A model generated the notes under the pieces. It did not search any database. It saw only the letters and a program-made list of their open reading frames with translations, and was not told the DNA's origin. A DNA stretch of 64,000 nucleotides from Bacteroidales bacterium (GTDB taxonomy: Bacteria > Bacteroidota > Bacteroidia > Bacteroidales > UBA932): NCBI GenBank assembly GCA_017415715.1, contig JAFQFD010000046.1:93369-157368 (forward strand). Reading direction: 5' to 3'. A program made the translations under genes and the position numbers. Of the stretch, positions 1-7,859 are shown one piece after another (the stretch's first letter is position 1; the number at the start of each line of letters is the position of its first letter).

Positions 1-530
1 CTTATGTTCTCTGCTGTCGGAGGAAGGCCTCTGAGCTCACATTTCTCGACTGCTGTCCTTGTTTCAGGGGCAACAACCCAGAAGATGATGTAAGCCCAGA
101 ATCCTGCTGTGCCGCAGATCAGAGCCACAAGGAATATTATCCTCACGAACACTACGTCGATTCCGAGGTAAAGTGCCAGCCCGGAGCATACTCCGGCAAT
201 TTTCTTGTCTTCCGAGTCGCGGAAGAATTTTCTTGGTGCGTTCATGTTATCTTCGTTATTTGTTTCACTTCCATCATTATATCCTTCCGGATATCCTATC
301 TGCGCGATGATCTCTTCGACAATCTTCAGGTTCACCACTTCACGTGAGACGAGCTTCTGCTTCATAAGGTCCGCTATGCGACTCTCGAGTTCTTCCATGA
401 CGTCGTCGCCTCCGGCGCTGTCATTCATGGCTGTCCTGAACCTGTCAAGATAGTTGTCAAGCGCGATATATGCATCCTCATCTATGATGAAGCTGCATCC
501 TCCAATGGCTACATTTACTGTTTTCTTCAT
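1..530 (-). CDS. PspC-domain membrane protein (C-terminus cut by window edge)
   Basis: The reading frame runs without a stop from the ATG at 530 to the window edge, so the C-terminus is missing. Residues 1-90 form an N-terminal domain common in Bacteroidota PspC proteins, starting MKKTVNVAIGG and containing DEDAY. The PspC domain follows from about residue 96, with the pattern RDSEDKKIAGVCSGLALYLG and then a hydrophobic segment (VFVRIIFLVALICG) that should cross the membrane. PspC proteins are linked to envelope stress sensing, but a specific role cannot be read here. An internal Met at residue 96 could suggest a second short gene, yet it is in frame and the two-domain form is the family norm. 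Confidence 0.85.
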   Translation of the reverse strand, partial: MKKTVNVAIGGCSFIIDEDAYIALDNYLDRFRTAMNDSAGGDDVMEELESRIADLMKQKLVSREVVNLKIVEEIIAQIGYPEGYNDGSETNNEDNMNAPRKFFRDSEDKKIAGVCSGLALYLGIDVVFVRIIFLVALICGTAGFWAYIIFWVVAPETRTAVEKCELRGLPPTAENI

Positions 531-667
531 ATCTTAAATCCGTTTTAGAGTGTCTTCTGCATGAATTGTACCGCAAAGATATATAAATTTTTAAATACCT
601 TGCAACACAAAGTACTGAAAATTTAAAAAAACATGCACCTTCACGACCCTGAAGGGGAGTGTGGGGG

Positions 668-1399
668 CTAAAGTGCTGTAATGAAGATGATCACGCCGCT
701 GATGCAGATGTATGTATATACAAGGTATGGGAAGATCTTGCCCGGTATCCTTTTGAATGTCCATTCGCCGAGCAGCAGTCCGAGGGCCAGGCCGCCGAGG
801 CCGATGGCGTATCCCTTGCCGACATCGGCGGTGACAAAGCCGTTGCAGGCGCGTACTATGGTCATCATCGCGTTCCCGATGCAGAAATACATCTGTGTCA
901 TTGCCATATAGCATTCCTTTGTTGGCTCTGACGATATGAAATACAGCACCGCGGGCGGTCCTTGCATGCCGAAGAAACCTCCCATGATGCCGCTCAATGT
1001 GCCGGCTGCCGCCTGCCAGGGAACTGTAGTGCCGATCTTGATCTTCTTGTTGAAGAAGGCGAAGTAGAGGCCTGTGATTATCAGTACGATTCCCAGAATC
1101 CTTCGCAGTGAGTTGTCGTGGATTCTCGCAAGGAAGCATATGGAAACAGCCGATATGATTATGAATGTCACAAGAATAGGTAAGAGTCTGTTCCAGGTGA
1201 CTTGCTTGCGTAGTCTGAATGCAATGACTGAGGATGTCGTCAGGGCCAGAAGGCCTGAAAGGGCGGTCGCCTCTGCGTACGACGGCATTATGAACGGAAG
1301 TAATGTCATTATGAATATGCCGAATCCGAATCCGGTCGTTCTCTGAACGAAACTCGCTCCTGTAGCCAGCAGAAATATGTATAAAGTGGTAATTTCCAT
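668..1399 (-). CDS. TauE/SafE-family permease
   Basis: This 243-residue protein is hydrophobic throughout, with about seven to eight predicted membrane segments. It has the two-fold repeat character of TauE/SafE (formerly DUF81) proteins. The glycine-rich N-terminal stretch TTGFGFGIF and the second-half stretch GIMGGFFGMQGPPAVLYF are typical of the family. Members export or import sulfite, sulfoacetate or other small organosulfur anions; the substrate cannot be told here. It is divergent from the GH3 gene, with 66 bp between the two starts. The length is normal for the family. Confidence 0.8.
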   Translation of the reverse strand: MEITTLYIFLLATGASFVQRTTGFGFGIFIMTLLPFIMPSYAEATALSGLLALTTSSVIAFRLRKQVTWNRLLPILVTFIIISAVSICFLARIHDNSLRRILGIVLIITGLYFAFFNKKIKIGTTVPWQAAAGTLSGIMGGFFGMQGPPAVLYFISSEPTKECYMAMTQMYFCIGNAMMTIVRACNGFVTADVGKGYAIGLGGLALGLLLGEWTFKRIPGKIFPYLVYTYICISGVIIFITAL

Positions 1400-1465
1400 C
1401 CTTCTTTTGCAATCGGGCAGCGAATTTAATGAATTTTATGCTAACTTTGGAAAAAATGACCACAT

Positions 1466-3679
1466 ATGAAAAAACTCCTCTTCGCCACAACGGCACTCGT
1501 TCTGTGCCTGTCAGCTGTATCTTGCGCTGACAAGCATCCTTACCAGGACTCGTCTCTTGATGCTCAGACCAGAGCGGAAGACCTTATCGGCAGACTCTCT
1601 CTCGAGCAGAAGGTGTCCCTGATCAACTATGAAAGCCCTGCAATCCCTGAACTTGGAATCGAGCAGTATAACTGGTGGAATGAAGCTCTTCATGGCTCTG
1701 CCCGCAATGGACTTGCTACGGTATTTCCGCAGGCCATAGGCATGGCGGCCAGCTGGAACGATGCCCTTCTCCAGGAAGTGTTCGACGTGGCTTCCACAGA
1801 GCAGCGCATCAAGTATAACATCGCACGTGCCGGTGACGGAGTAACAAGATATAACGGTCTGACCGTATGGACACCTAATATCAATATATTCAGAGACCCG
1901 AGATGGGGACGCGGCCAGGAGACATATGGTGAAGATCCATATCTGACCACTGTCATGGGCCGTGCCGTGGTGAACGGACTTCAGGGTCCTGAGGCGGATT
2001 ACTATAAGCTTCATGCATGCCTGAAGCACTTTGCAATCCATAGCGGTCCTGAGTATGAACGCCATGTCTTTGATGTGGCGGAAATGTCATGGAGAGACCT
2101 TTCGGAGACTTATCTCTATGCTTTCGAAAGACTTGTGAAAACCACTGATGTAAAGGAGGTCATGTGTGCGTACAATGCCTATGAAGGCAAGCCTTGCTGC
2201 GGCAGTGACAAGCTTCTGATCCAGATCCTTCGCAACCAGTGGGGATATGACGGACTTGTAGTGACCGACTGCTGGGCTGTGCGCGATTTCCATACAGAAG
2301 GCTGCCATAACCTTTATCCGAACGATCCTGCCTCCGCTTCTGCGCTTTCAGTCCGCAGTGGCGCCGATCTCGAGTGCGGAAACTCATTCCCGGCCCTTGT
2401 CGAGGCGGTTCAGAACGGCATACTCCCGGAAGAGGAGATCGACCGCGCGCTCCTGCGCGTCCTCAAGGCAAGATTCGAGCTTGGCGAGATGGATCCGCAG
2501 AGGAAGGTTTCATGGTCAAGGATTCCTGAGAAGCTTCTTGCATGCGACAAGCATCACGAGCTGGCGCTCAAGATGGCTCGTGAGACCATGACCCTGCTTC
2601 AGAACAATGGTTCTGTGCTTCCGCTTGCCAAGAATGCACGTTATGCCGTTGTCGGCCCTAATGCGGCTGATTCACTCGTGATGTGGGGTAATTATAACGG
2701 CACTCCACGCAAGACGACTACTGTCCTTGAAGGTGTCATTGCCAAGGTGGGAGCGGAAAATGTCGTATATGCGAAGGGGTGCGAGATTGCATCAATGATG
2801 ACGGATGATGGCAAATACAGCGAAACCGAAGGCAATTATCATGACGAGTCAGTGAAGGCTGCGGCCGAAGGCGCAGCAGCGGGCGGGTTCGATGCCGGAA
2901 TGTTTGCCGATGTCGATGCCATCATATATGTAGGAGGCCTTTCTCCAAAGCTCGAGGGTGAGGAGATGAAGGTGGACTATAAGGGATTCAAAGGTGGAGA
3001 CAGGACATCTATCGAGCTCCCTGAGACTCAGCGCGAATATATTTCACGTCTTGCATCCCTCGGCAAGCCGGTGATCTTCGTTCACCTTTCCGGATCGGCT
3101 GTGGCCATTGCTCCAGAAGTCCTTAACTGTGATGCCATCCTCCAGGGATGGTATGGCGGACAGGCTGGCGGCGAGGCTGTGGCAGATGTTCTCTTCGGTG
3201 ACTATAATCCTGCAGGAAGGCTTCCTGTGACATTCTATGCATCAGACGCTGATCTTCCTGATTTCGGTGATTATGACATGCCGGGACATACATATCGTTA
3301 CTTCGAAGGCACTCCGCTCTTCCCGTTCGGACACGGTCTGAGCTACAGTACGTTCGAATATGGAGAGGCTGTCCTCGAAGACGGAATCCTCAGGATACCG
3401 GTTTCAAATGTCAGTGCTGTTGACGGTGACGAGGTCGTGCAGGTGTATGTCAAGGCTGTCGCTGATACTGAAGGCCCTGCAAAGAGCCTCAGAGGCTTCC
3501 GCAGAGTCCACATCAAGGCAGGCGAGTCTGTAGTGGTGGAGATACCTATGGGTGCGGAAGACATCGACCTCTTCAACCCTGAGACCGGAAAGATGGAAGG
3601 TGCTCCGGGCGAGTATGTTGCATATTATGGAGGTACTTCTGCTGAAGATGGCCTTAATGTTCTGAAATTTAATATTTAA
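1466..3679 (+). CDS. Glycoside hydrolase family 3 lipoprotein (beta-xylosidase/beta-glucosidase type)
   Basis: This 737-residue protein begins with a lipoprotein signal (hydrophobic run, lipobox LSAVSC, Cys at about 20), so it is probably anchored in the envelope. Domain order is the GH3 N-terminal barrel, the GH3 C-terminal alpha/beta domain and a fibronectin-III-like tail. The barrel shows KHFAIHSGPE and the nucleophile motif VVTDCW with Asp268. The C-terminal part shows FGHGLSYSTF. The sequence most resembles xylan 1,4-beta-xylosidase or broad beta-glucosidase subfamilies, which release sugars from the non-reducing end of oligosaccharides. A TAACTTTG element at 1442-1449 fits a Bacteroidota -7 box about 17 bp before the start. 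With the pectinesterase downstream it suggests use of plant cell-wall glycans, although no susCD pair is present. Confidence 0.9.
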   Translation: MKKLLFATTALVLCLSAVSCADKHPYQDSSLDAQTRAEDLIGRLSLEQKVSLINYESPAIPELGIEQYNWWNEALHGSARNGLATVFPQAIGMAASWNDALLQEVFDVASTEQRIKYNIARAGDGVTRYNGLTVWTPNINIFRDPRWGRGQETYGEDPYLTTVMGRAVVNGLQGPEADYYKLHACLKHFAIHSGPEYERHVFDVAEMSWRDLSETYLYAFERLVKTTDVKEVMCAYNAYEGKPCCGSDKLLIQILRNQWGYDGLVVTDCWAVRDFHTEGCHNLYPNDPASASALSVRSGADLECGNSFPALVEAVQNGILPEEEIDRALLRVLKARFELGEMDPQRKVSWSRIPEKLLACDKHHELALKMARETMTLLQNNGSVLPLAKNARYAVVGPNAADSLVMWGNYNGTPRKTTTVLEGVIAKVGAENVVYAKGCEIASMMTDDGKYSETEGNYHDESVKAAAEGAAAGGFDAGMFADVDAIIYVGGLSPKLEGEEMKVDYKGFKGGDRTSIELPETQREYISRLASLGKPVIFVHLSGSAVAIAPEVLNCDAILQGWYGGQAGGEAVADVLFGDYNPAGRLPVTFYASDADLPDFGDYDMPGHTYRYFEGTPLFPFGHGLSYSTFEYGEAVLEDGILRIPVSNVSAVDGDEVVQVYVKAVADTEGPAKSLRGFRRVHIKAGESVVVEIPMGAEDIDLFNPETGKMEGAPGEYVAYYGGTSAEDGLNVLKFNI

Positions 3680-3702
3680 AATTGATACTAAAATCCTGAC
3701 CG

Positions 3703-5373
3703 ATGGTAAAGATATTCTGCGTCAACACCCAGACAAGCAAGACCTTTGTTGAAGGTACTACACTCATGGACATGCTTCCTGAGTTCGCTCCCGAATTCGA
3801 GACACCTTATCCGATTCTCGCGGCAAAGGTCAACAATGTATGCCAGGGACTGAAATATCGTGCGTTCAACAGCAGACAGGTCGAGTTCATAGACTATACA
3901 TCATATGCCGGCCGCAGCGTATACTGCAGTTCGCTGTGCTTCCTGCTCTGCAAGGCGGCGCGTGACCTGTTTCCGGAGTCGTCCATAACACTTCGCAGAC
4001 CTATATCCAAGGGATATTTCTGTGCGTTGGAGAAGCATGACGGGACTCCGGTTTCGCAGGAGGACGTCGACAGGATCACAGCGCGTATGCGCGAAATTGT
4101 CGAGGCCGATATCCCGTTCCGCAGACATGAGGTCAGGACCGAAGAGGCCATAGAACTTTTCAGCTCAATGGGTTATGAAGACAAGGTCCGTCTTCTGGAA
4201 ACATCGGGAGATGTATATGTGAACTATTATACCCTCGAGGATACCGCAGACTATTATTATGAGGCTCTGCTGGCAAGCACCGGATATCTCAAGGTGTGGA
4301 ACCTGTCCCTTTACCGTGACGGACTTCTGCTGCGCGTGCCGGACAGGCACAAGCCGGAAGACCTGGCTCCGTTCTATGAGCAGCCGAAGACTTTCGAGGT
4401 GTTCAGCGAGAATCTCAAGTGGAACAAGATCATGGGTCTTGATAATGTCGGTGACGTGAATCTTGCGTGCCAGAGGGGAGAGGCGGGAGATCTCATCAAG
4501 ATCGCTGAGGCTCTCCAGGAGAAGAAGATTGTGCAGATAGCAGAAGAGATCGAGAGACGCGTCGAGTCTGATGATCCTGTGAAACTGGTCCTGATCACAG
4601 GCCCGTCAAGCAGTGGAAAGTCCACATTCTGCAAGCGTCTGAGCATCCAGCTCAAGGCATGCGGACTTCATCCGATATCATTCTCGACAGATGACTATTT
4701 CGTGAACAGGCTTGATACGCCGCTCCTTCCGGACGGCTCGTTCGACTTTGACAATTTCGATACCGTAGACCACGAATATCTCCAGAGCGACGTGTTGAAG
4801 CTTCTTGCGGGAGAGACTGTGGAAGTGCCTGAATACAACTTTGTTACAGGCCTTCGTGAGTTCAATGGGAAGAAACTGAAACTGGAACCGGGAATGGTCC
4901 TTCTCATCGAGGGAATCCATGCCCTCAATCCTCGTCTGACAGACAAGGTTCCTGAAGCAGCGAAATACAGGATATTCATCAACACCATAACGAGCATCTC
5001 GCTGGACAATCACAACTGCATTCCGACAAGCGACAACCGTCTGATCAGACGCATAGTCCGCGACTTCAACAAGGGAGCATTCTCGGCTCGTGATTCCATC
5101 ATGCACTGGCACAATGTGAGACGCTCGGAGGTGCAGTGGATCTATCCGTACCAGGAAAATGCGGATGTCCTGTTCAACTCGTCTTATATAGTGGAATTCC
5201 CTGTGATCAGGGCTCATGCAGAACGCATTCTGATGACTGTTCCAAAGAATTGTCCTGAATATGGAGAGGTGCACAGGCTCATGAAGTTCCTGAGCTATTT
5301 CACTCCGGTTTCAGACAAGGATGTGCCTGCGACCTCTCTCCTCAGAAGCTTTATCGGAGGCAGCAGCCTGTAG
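3703..5373 (+). CDS. TGS-domain nucleoside (uridine-type) kinase
   Basis: This 556-residue protein has an N-terminal TGS-like and threonyl-tRNA-synthetase-like region (about 1-200) joined to a C-terminal phosphoribulokinase/uridine kinase domain. The P-loop GPSSSGKST lies near residue 300, and the substrate region STDDYFVNR follows. This architecture is common in Bacteroidota and Firmicutes and is annotated as nucleoside kinase. The reaction would be ATP-dependent phosphorylation of a nucleoside, probably uridine or cytidine, in the cytoplasm. The gene starts 23 bp after the GH3 stop and may share its transcript. The function of the TGS part is unknown. Confidence 0.85.
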   Translation: MVKIFCVNTQTSKTFVEGTTLMDMLPEFAPEFETPYPILAAKVNNVCQGLKYRAFNSRQVEFIDYTSYAGRSVYCSSLCFLLCKAARDLFPESSITLRRPISKGYFCALEKHDGTPVSQEDVDRITARMREIVEADIPFRRHEVRTEEAIELFSSMGYEDKVRLLETSGDVYVNYYTLEDTADYYYEALLASTGYLKVWNLSLYRDGLLLRVPDRHKPEDLAPFYEQPKTFEVFSENLKWNKIMGLDNVGDVNLACQRGEAGDLIKIAEALQEKKIVQIAEEIERRVESDDPVKLVLITGPSSSGKSTFCKRLSIQLKACGLHPISFSTDDYFVNRLDTPLLPDGSFDFDNFDTVDHEYLQSDVLKLLAGETVEVPEYNFVTGLREFNGKKLKLEPGMVLLIEGIHALNPRLTDKVPEAAKYRIFINTITSISLDNHNCIPTSDNRLIRRIVRDFNKGAFSARDSIMHWHNVRRSEVQWIYPYQENADVLFNSSYIVEFPVIRAHAERILMTVPKNCPEYGEVHRLMKFLSYFTPVSDKDVPATSLLRSFIGGSSL

Positions 5374-5374
5374 G

Positions 5375-6025
5375 CTATTTGAGAGCCTTCAGGATGATCT
5401 CCTCCATGATCTTGTAGCAGTCAAGATTAGGATGTACACCGTCCTTGGCGTGTTTTGCAGGAAGACCATTGTTCTCGTCCTTGAGGACTGAATGGTAGTC
5501 CACATACTTTATGTGTGCTGATGCAGCATATTCCTTGAGCATCTCGTTAAGCTTTACGATGTCCTGGGCAGGAGTCATGCCGGGACGCCAGCCGTATCTG
5601 TCTGCAGGGAGGACCGAGCAGATGACCGGCTTGATCTTGTTTGCCTTGGCAAGCTCGCACATTGACACGATGTTTCCCACGATGTTTTCGAGGCTGATCT
5701 CTCCATTGTTCTTTGCAATGTCGTTCGTGCCGGCAAGTATGACCACATATTTAGGATCATGGTCAATGACGTCTCTTCTGAATCTCACGAGCATGTGAGA
5801 AGTAGTCTGGCCAGATATGCCTCTGCCGAGGAAATTGTTCGATGTGAAGAAGTCCTGATCCTGCGCAGCCCAGCCGTCAGTGATCGAGTCTCCCATGAAA
5901 ACTGCCTTTGGGGTTGTCGTTACTTCTGCATTGGCGTTCTCGTATCTTGAGAACTTCGCCCAGTCCTGGGCATTGGCGATGTTGAAGCAGAGAATGCTGC
6001 AAATGATGATGATTGTCTTTTTCAT
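5375..6025 (-). CDS. Secreted SGNH/GDSL-family hydrolase
   Basis: A signal peptide (MKKTIIIICSILCFNIANAQ) is followed by an SGNH hydrolase fold. Block I is MGDSITDGW with the nucleophile Ser47, block III is GTND with Asn101, and block V is KDGVHPN with Asp195 and His198. All four catalytic residues are present. The family resembles the GDSL esterases acting on acetylated sugars or lysophospholipids; the substrate cannot be assigned. It is convergent with the nucleoside kinase, with stops one base apart and no obvious terminator. The DUF4250 gene lies directly upstream, with only 4 bp between its stop and this start. Confidence 0.88.
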   Translation of the reverse strand: MKKTIIIICSILCFNIANAQDWAKFSRYENANAEVTTTPKAVFMGDSITDGWAAQDQDFFTSNNFLGRGISGQTTSHMLVRFRRDVIDHDPKYVVILAGTNDIAKNNGEISLENIVGNIVSMCELAKANKIKPVICSVLPADRYGWRPGMTPAQDIVKLNEMLKEYAASAHIKYVDYHSVLKDENNGLPAKHAKDGVHPNLDCYKIMEEIILKALK

Positions 6026-6029
6026 ATTA

Positions 6030-6212
6030 CTATCTGAATTGATTTATTTCCGGCATGTATTCGGCTCCGACAGCCTTGAGGGCATCTGTGAGCTCTTCCT
6101 GATTGATGTCCATGTCATCACATAATGCTTCCAAGGTAGGGTAGAAGTCTCTGAGTTTCATGTTGATGACGCTCAACAACATAATCGGGTCCTTTGGTAG
6201 TCCTGTAATCAT
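6030..6212 (-). CDS. DUF4250 small protein
   Basis: This 60-residue protein fits the DUF4250 family, with LPKDPIMLLSVINMKLRD near the start and an acidic CDDMDINQEEL segment. The function of the family is unknown. The gene precedes the SGNH hydrolase by 4 bp on the same strand, so the two are probably cotranscribed. Its promoter region overlaps that of aspA, which is divergent, and its -7 box sits on the edge of a perfect palindrome. Confidence 0.8.
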   Translation of the reverse strand: MITGLPKDPIMLLSVINMKLRDFYPTLEALCDDMDINQEELTDALKAVGAEYMPEINQFR

Positions 6213-6219
6213 AATCTGT

Positions 6220-6261
6220 AATTTGTAGTGATAAAACCCACGCGTTTTATCACTACAAATT
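6220..6261. repeat. Perfect 18-bp inverted repeat between DUF4250 and aspA
   Basis: The arms are 6220-6237 (AATTTGTAGTGATAAAAC) and 6244-6261, exactly complementary, with a 6-base spacer CCACGC. The repeat ends in the -7 element of the DUF4250 promoter and touches the -33 element of the aspA promoter, so a protein-binding operator is the simplest reading. It could also form a hairpin, but the predicted DUF4250 transcript would start inside it. There is no U-run that would make it a terminator. Confidence 0.75.
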
Positions 6262-6291
6262 TAGAGATTTTAAATATATTTCCTAAATTTG
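6256..6291. promoter_or_regulatory. Overlapping face-to-face divergent promoters (aspA and DUF4250)
   Basis: On the plus strand TTTA (6260-6263), a 20-bp spacer and TAAATTTG (6284-6291) fit the Bacteroidota -33/-7 pattern and point to aspA. On the minus strand TTTA (6287-6284), a 20-bp spacer and TAAATTTG (6263-6256) point to DUF4250. Each -7 box thus overlaps the -33 box of the other promoter. The assignments rest on motif match only. Confidence 0.55.
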
Positions 6292-6332
6292 AAGAATATT
6301 GTAAGAATATTACTAACTAACTTATTTCCGAT

Positions 6333-7751
6333 ATGAAAAGAATCGAAAGCGATCTGATAGGATCGATGGAGGTCCCAGCTGAGGCCCTCTATGGAGTCCA
6401 GACTCTTCGAGGAATCGAGAATTTCCCGATCAGCCGTTTCCGTCTCTCTGAGCATCCGCTGTTCATCAACGGTCTTGCTCTCACAAAACTTGGTGCCGCA
6501 ATGGCAAACCATGAGCTTGGTCTTCTCACTGACGAGCAGTATGAGGCCATTGCACAGGCTTGCAGAGAGATTCTCGCAGGGCAGCATCACGACCAGTTCC
6601 CGGTGGACATGATCCAGGGTGGAGCAGGTACGACAACCAACATGAATGCGAATGAGGTTATCGCAAACCGTGCGCTTCAGATCATGGGACATGAACTCGG
6701 AGACTACAAGCACTGCTCGCCTAACGACCATGTAAACTGCTCACAGTCAACAAATGACGCATATCCTACAGCGATTCATCTCGGCCTTTATGCAACTCAT
6801 CAGGAGTTCCTGAAGCATTATGTTCTTCTCATCGAGGCGTTCGAGAAGAAGGCTGTCGAGTTCGCTGACATTCTCAAGATGGGACGTACACAGCTCGAGG
6901 ATGCAGTGCCTATGACTCTCGGTCAGACATTCGGTGCGTTTGCGTCTATTCTCAAGGATGAGATCCGCAACATCAATTTCGCTGCAGAGGAATTCCTTAC
7001 AGTAAATATGGGAGCTACAGCAATCGGTACAGGTATCTGCTCAGAGCCAGAGTATGCGCAGAAGTGCATCGCTGCTCTTCGTGAGATCACTGGCTGGGAC
7101 ATCAAGCTTGCCGACAATCTCGTTGCTGCAACATCTGACACATCCTGCATGGTAGGATACTCTTCGGCAATGCGCCGCATCGCCACCAAGATGAACAAGA
7201 TCTGCAACGATCTTCGTCTCCTTGCTTCAGGTCCTCGTTGCGGTCTCCACGAGTTTGACCTTCCAGCACGTCAGCCGGGTTCTTCAATCATGCCGGGCAA
7301 GGTAAATCCAGTGATTCCTGAGGTGATGAACCAGATATCATATAAGGTGATAGGAAACGATCTCTGTGTTGCAATGTCATCAGAGGAGGCTCAGATGGAG
7401 CTCAATGCAATGGAACCTGTAATGGCGCAGTGCTGCTTCGAGTCTGCAGAGATCATGATGAACGGCTTTGACACCCTCCGCGTAAACTGTGTGGAAGGAA
7501 TCACGGCAAATCCTGAACAGTGCCGCAAGTATATCCACGACAGCTTCGGAGTGGTTACAGCCCTCAATCCTGTGATCGGCTATAAGAATTCTACTAAGAT
7601 AGCTAAAGAGGCAATGGCGACAGGCAAGAGTGTTTACGATCTTGTCCTTGAGCATGGCATTCTCTCAAAGGAGGACCTTGACACGATTCTTGCTCCTGAG
7701 AACATGATCAAGCCTGTCAAGCTGGACATCAAGCCGCTGAAGCAGCTTTAA
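6333..7751 (+). CDS. aspA: Aspartate ammonia-lyase
   Basis: This 472-residue protein belongs to the fumarase/aspartase superfamily. It carries the signature GSSIMPGKVNPV at residues 316-327, containing the catalytic serine loop, and the conserved segments NMNANEVIANRA and GRTQLEDAVPMTLGQ. Members convert L-aspartate to fumarate and ammonia. In anaerobic Bacteroidota this feeds the fumarate branch leading to succinate. Length and signature blocks match AspA better than FumC. A nested inverted repeat directly after the stop probably ends transcription. Confidence 0.93.
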   Translation: MKRIESDLIGSMEVPAEALYGVQTLRGIENFPISRFRLSEHPLFINGLALTKLGAAMANHELGLLTDEQYEAIAQACREILAGQHHDQFPVDMIQGGAGTTTNMNANEVIANRALQIMGHELGDYKHCSPNDHVNCSQSTNDAYPTAIHLGLYATHQEFLKHYVLLIEAFEKKAVEFADILKMGRTQLEDAVPMTLGQTFGAFASILKDEIRNINFAAEEFLTVNMGATAIGTGICSEPEYAQKCIAALREITGWDIKLADNLVAATSDTSCMVGYSSAMRRIATKMNKICNDLRLLASGPRCGLHEFDLPARQPGSSIMPGKVNPVIPEVMNQISYKVIGNDLCVAMSSEEAQMELNAMEPVMAQCCFESAEIMMNGFDTLRVNCVEGITANPEQCRKYIHDSFGVVTALNPVIGYKNSTKIAKEAMATGKSVYDLVLEHGILSKEDLDTILAPENMIKPVKLDIKPLKQL

Positions 7752-7753
7752 TA

Positions 7754-7846
7754 AATTATGGCTTACAGCCACAGGCGGTCCTTCCCACTTCGTGGGCCCC
7801 TTCCCTTTTCGGGAGCCAATGCCGCCTGTGGCTGTAAGCCATAATT
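7754..7846. terminator. Large nested inverted repeat between convergent aspA and pectinesterase
   Basis: Arms at 7754-7778 and 7822-7846 are perfectly complementary over 25 bp. Between them are two small hairpins, CCCAC/GTGGG at 7784-7796 and a CCC/GGG stem near 7803-7814. The folded form would be a long stem crowned by two short hairpins, in either RNA direction. It fills almost the whole space between two convergent stops, so a bidirectional terminator is likely. The length and the two apical hairpins go beyond a plain intrinsic terminator and resemble palindromic mobile repeats. Confidence 0.75.
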
Positions 7847-7859
7847 ATATCTATATAAT

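Noticed and set aside
1-530. Two separate genes (small N-terminal protein and PspC protein).
   Set aside because: The second ATG at 245 is in frame with the first at 530, and no stop intervenes.
591-1496. Long minus-strand open frame covering the TauE gene in another frame.
   Set aside because: His/Arg-rich shadow of a well-supported permease gene.
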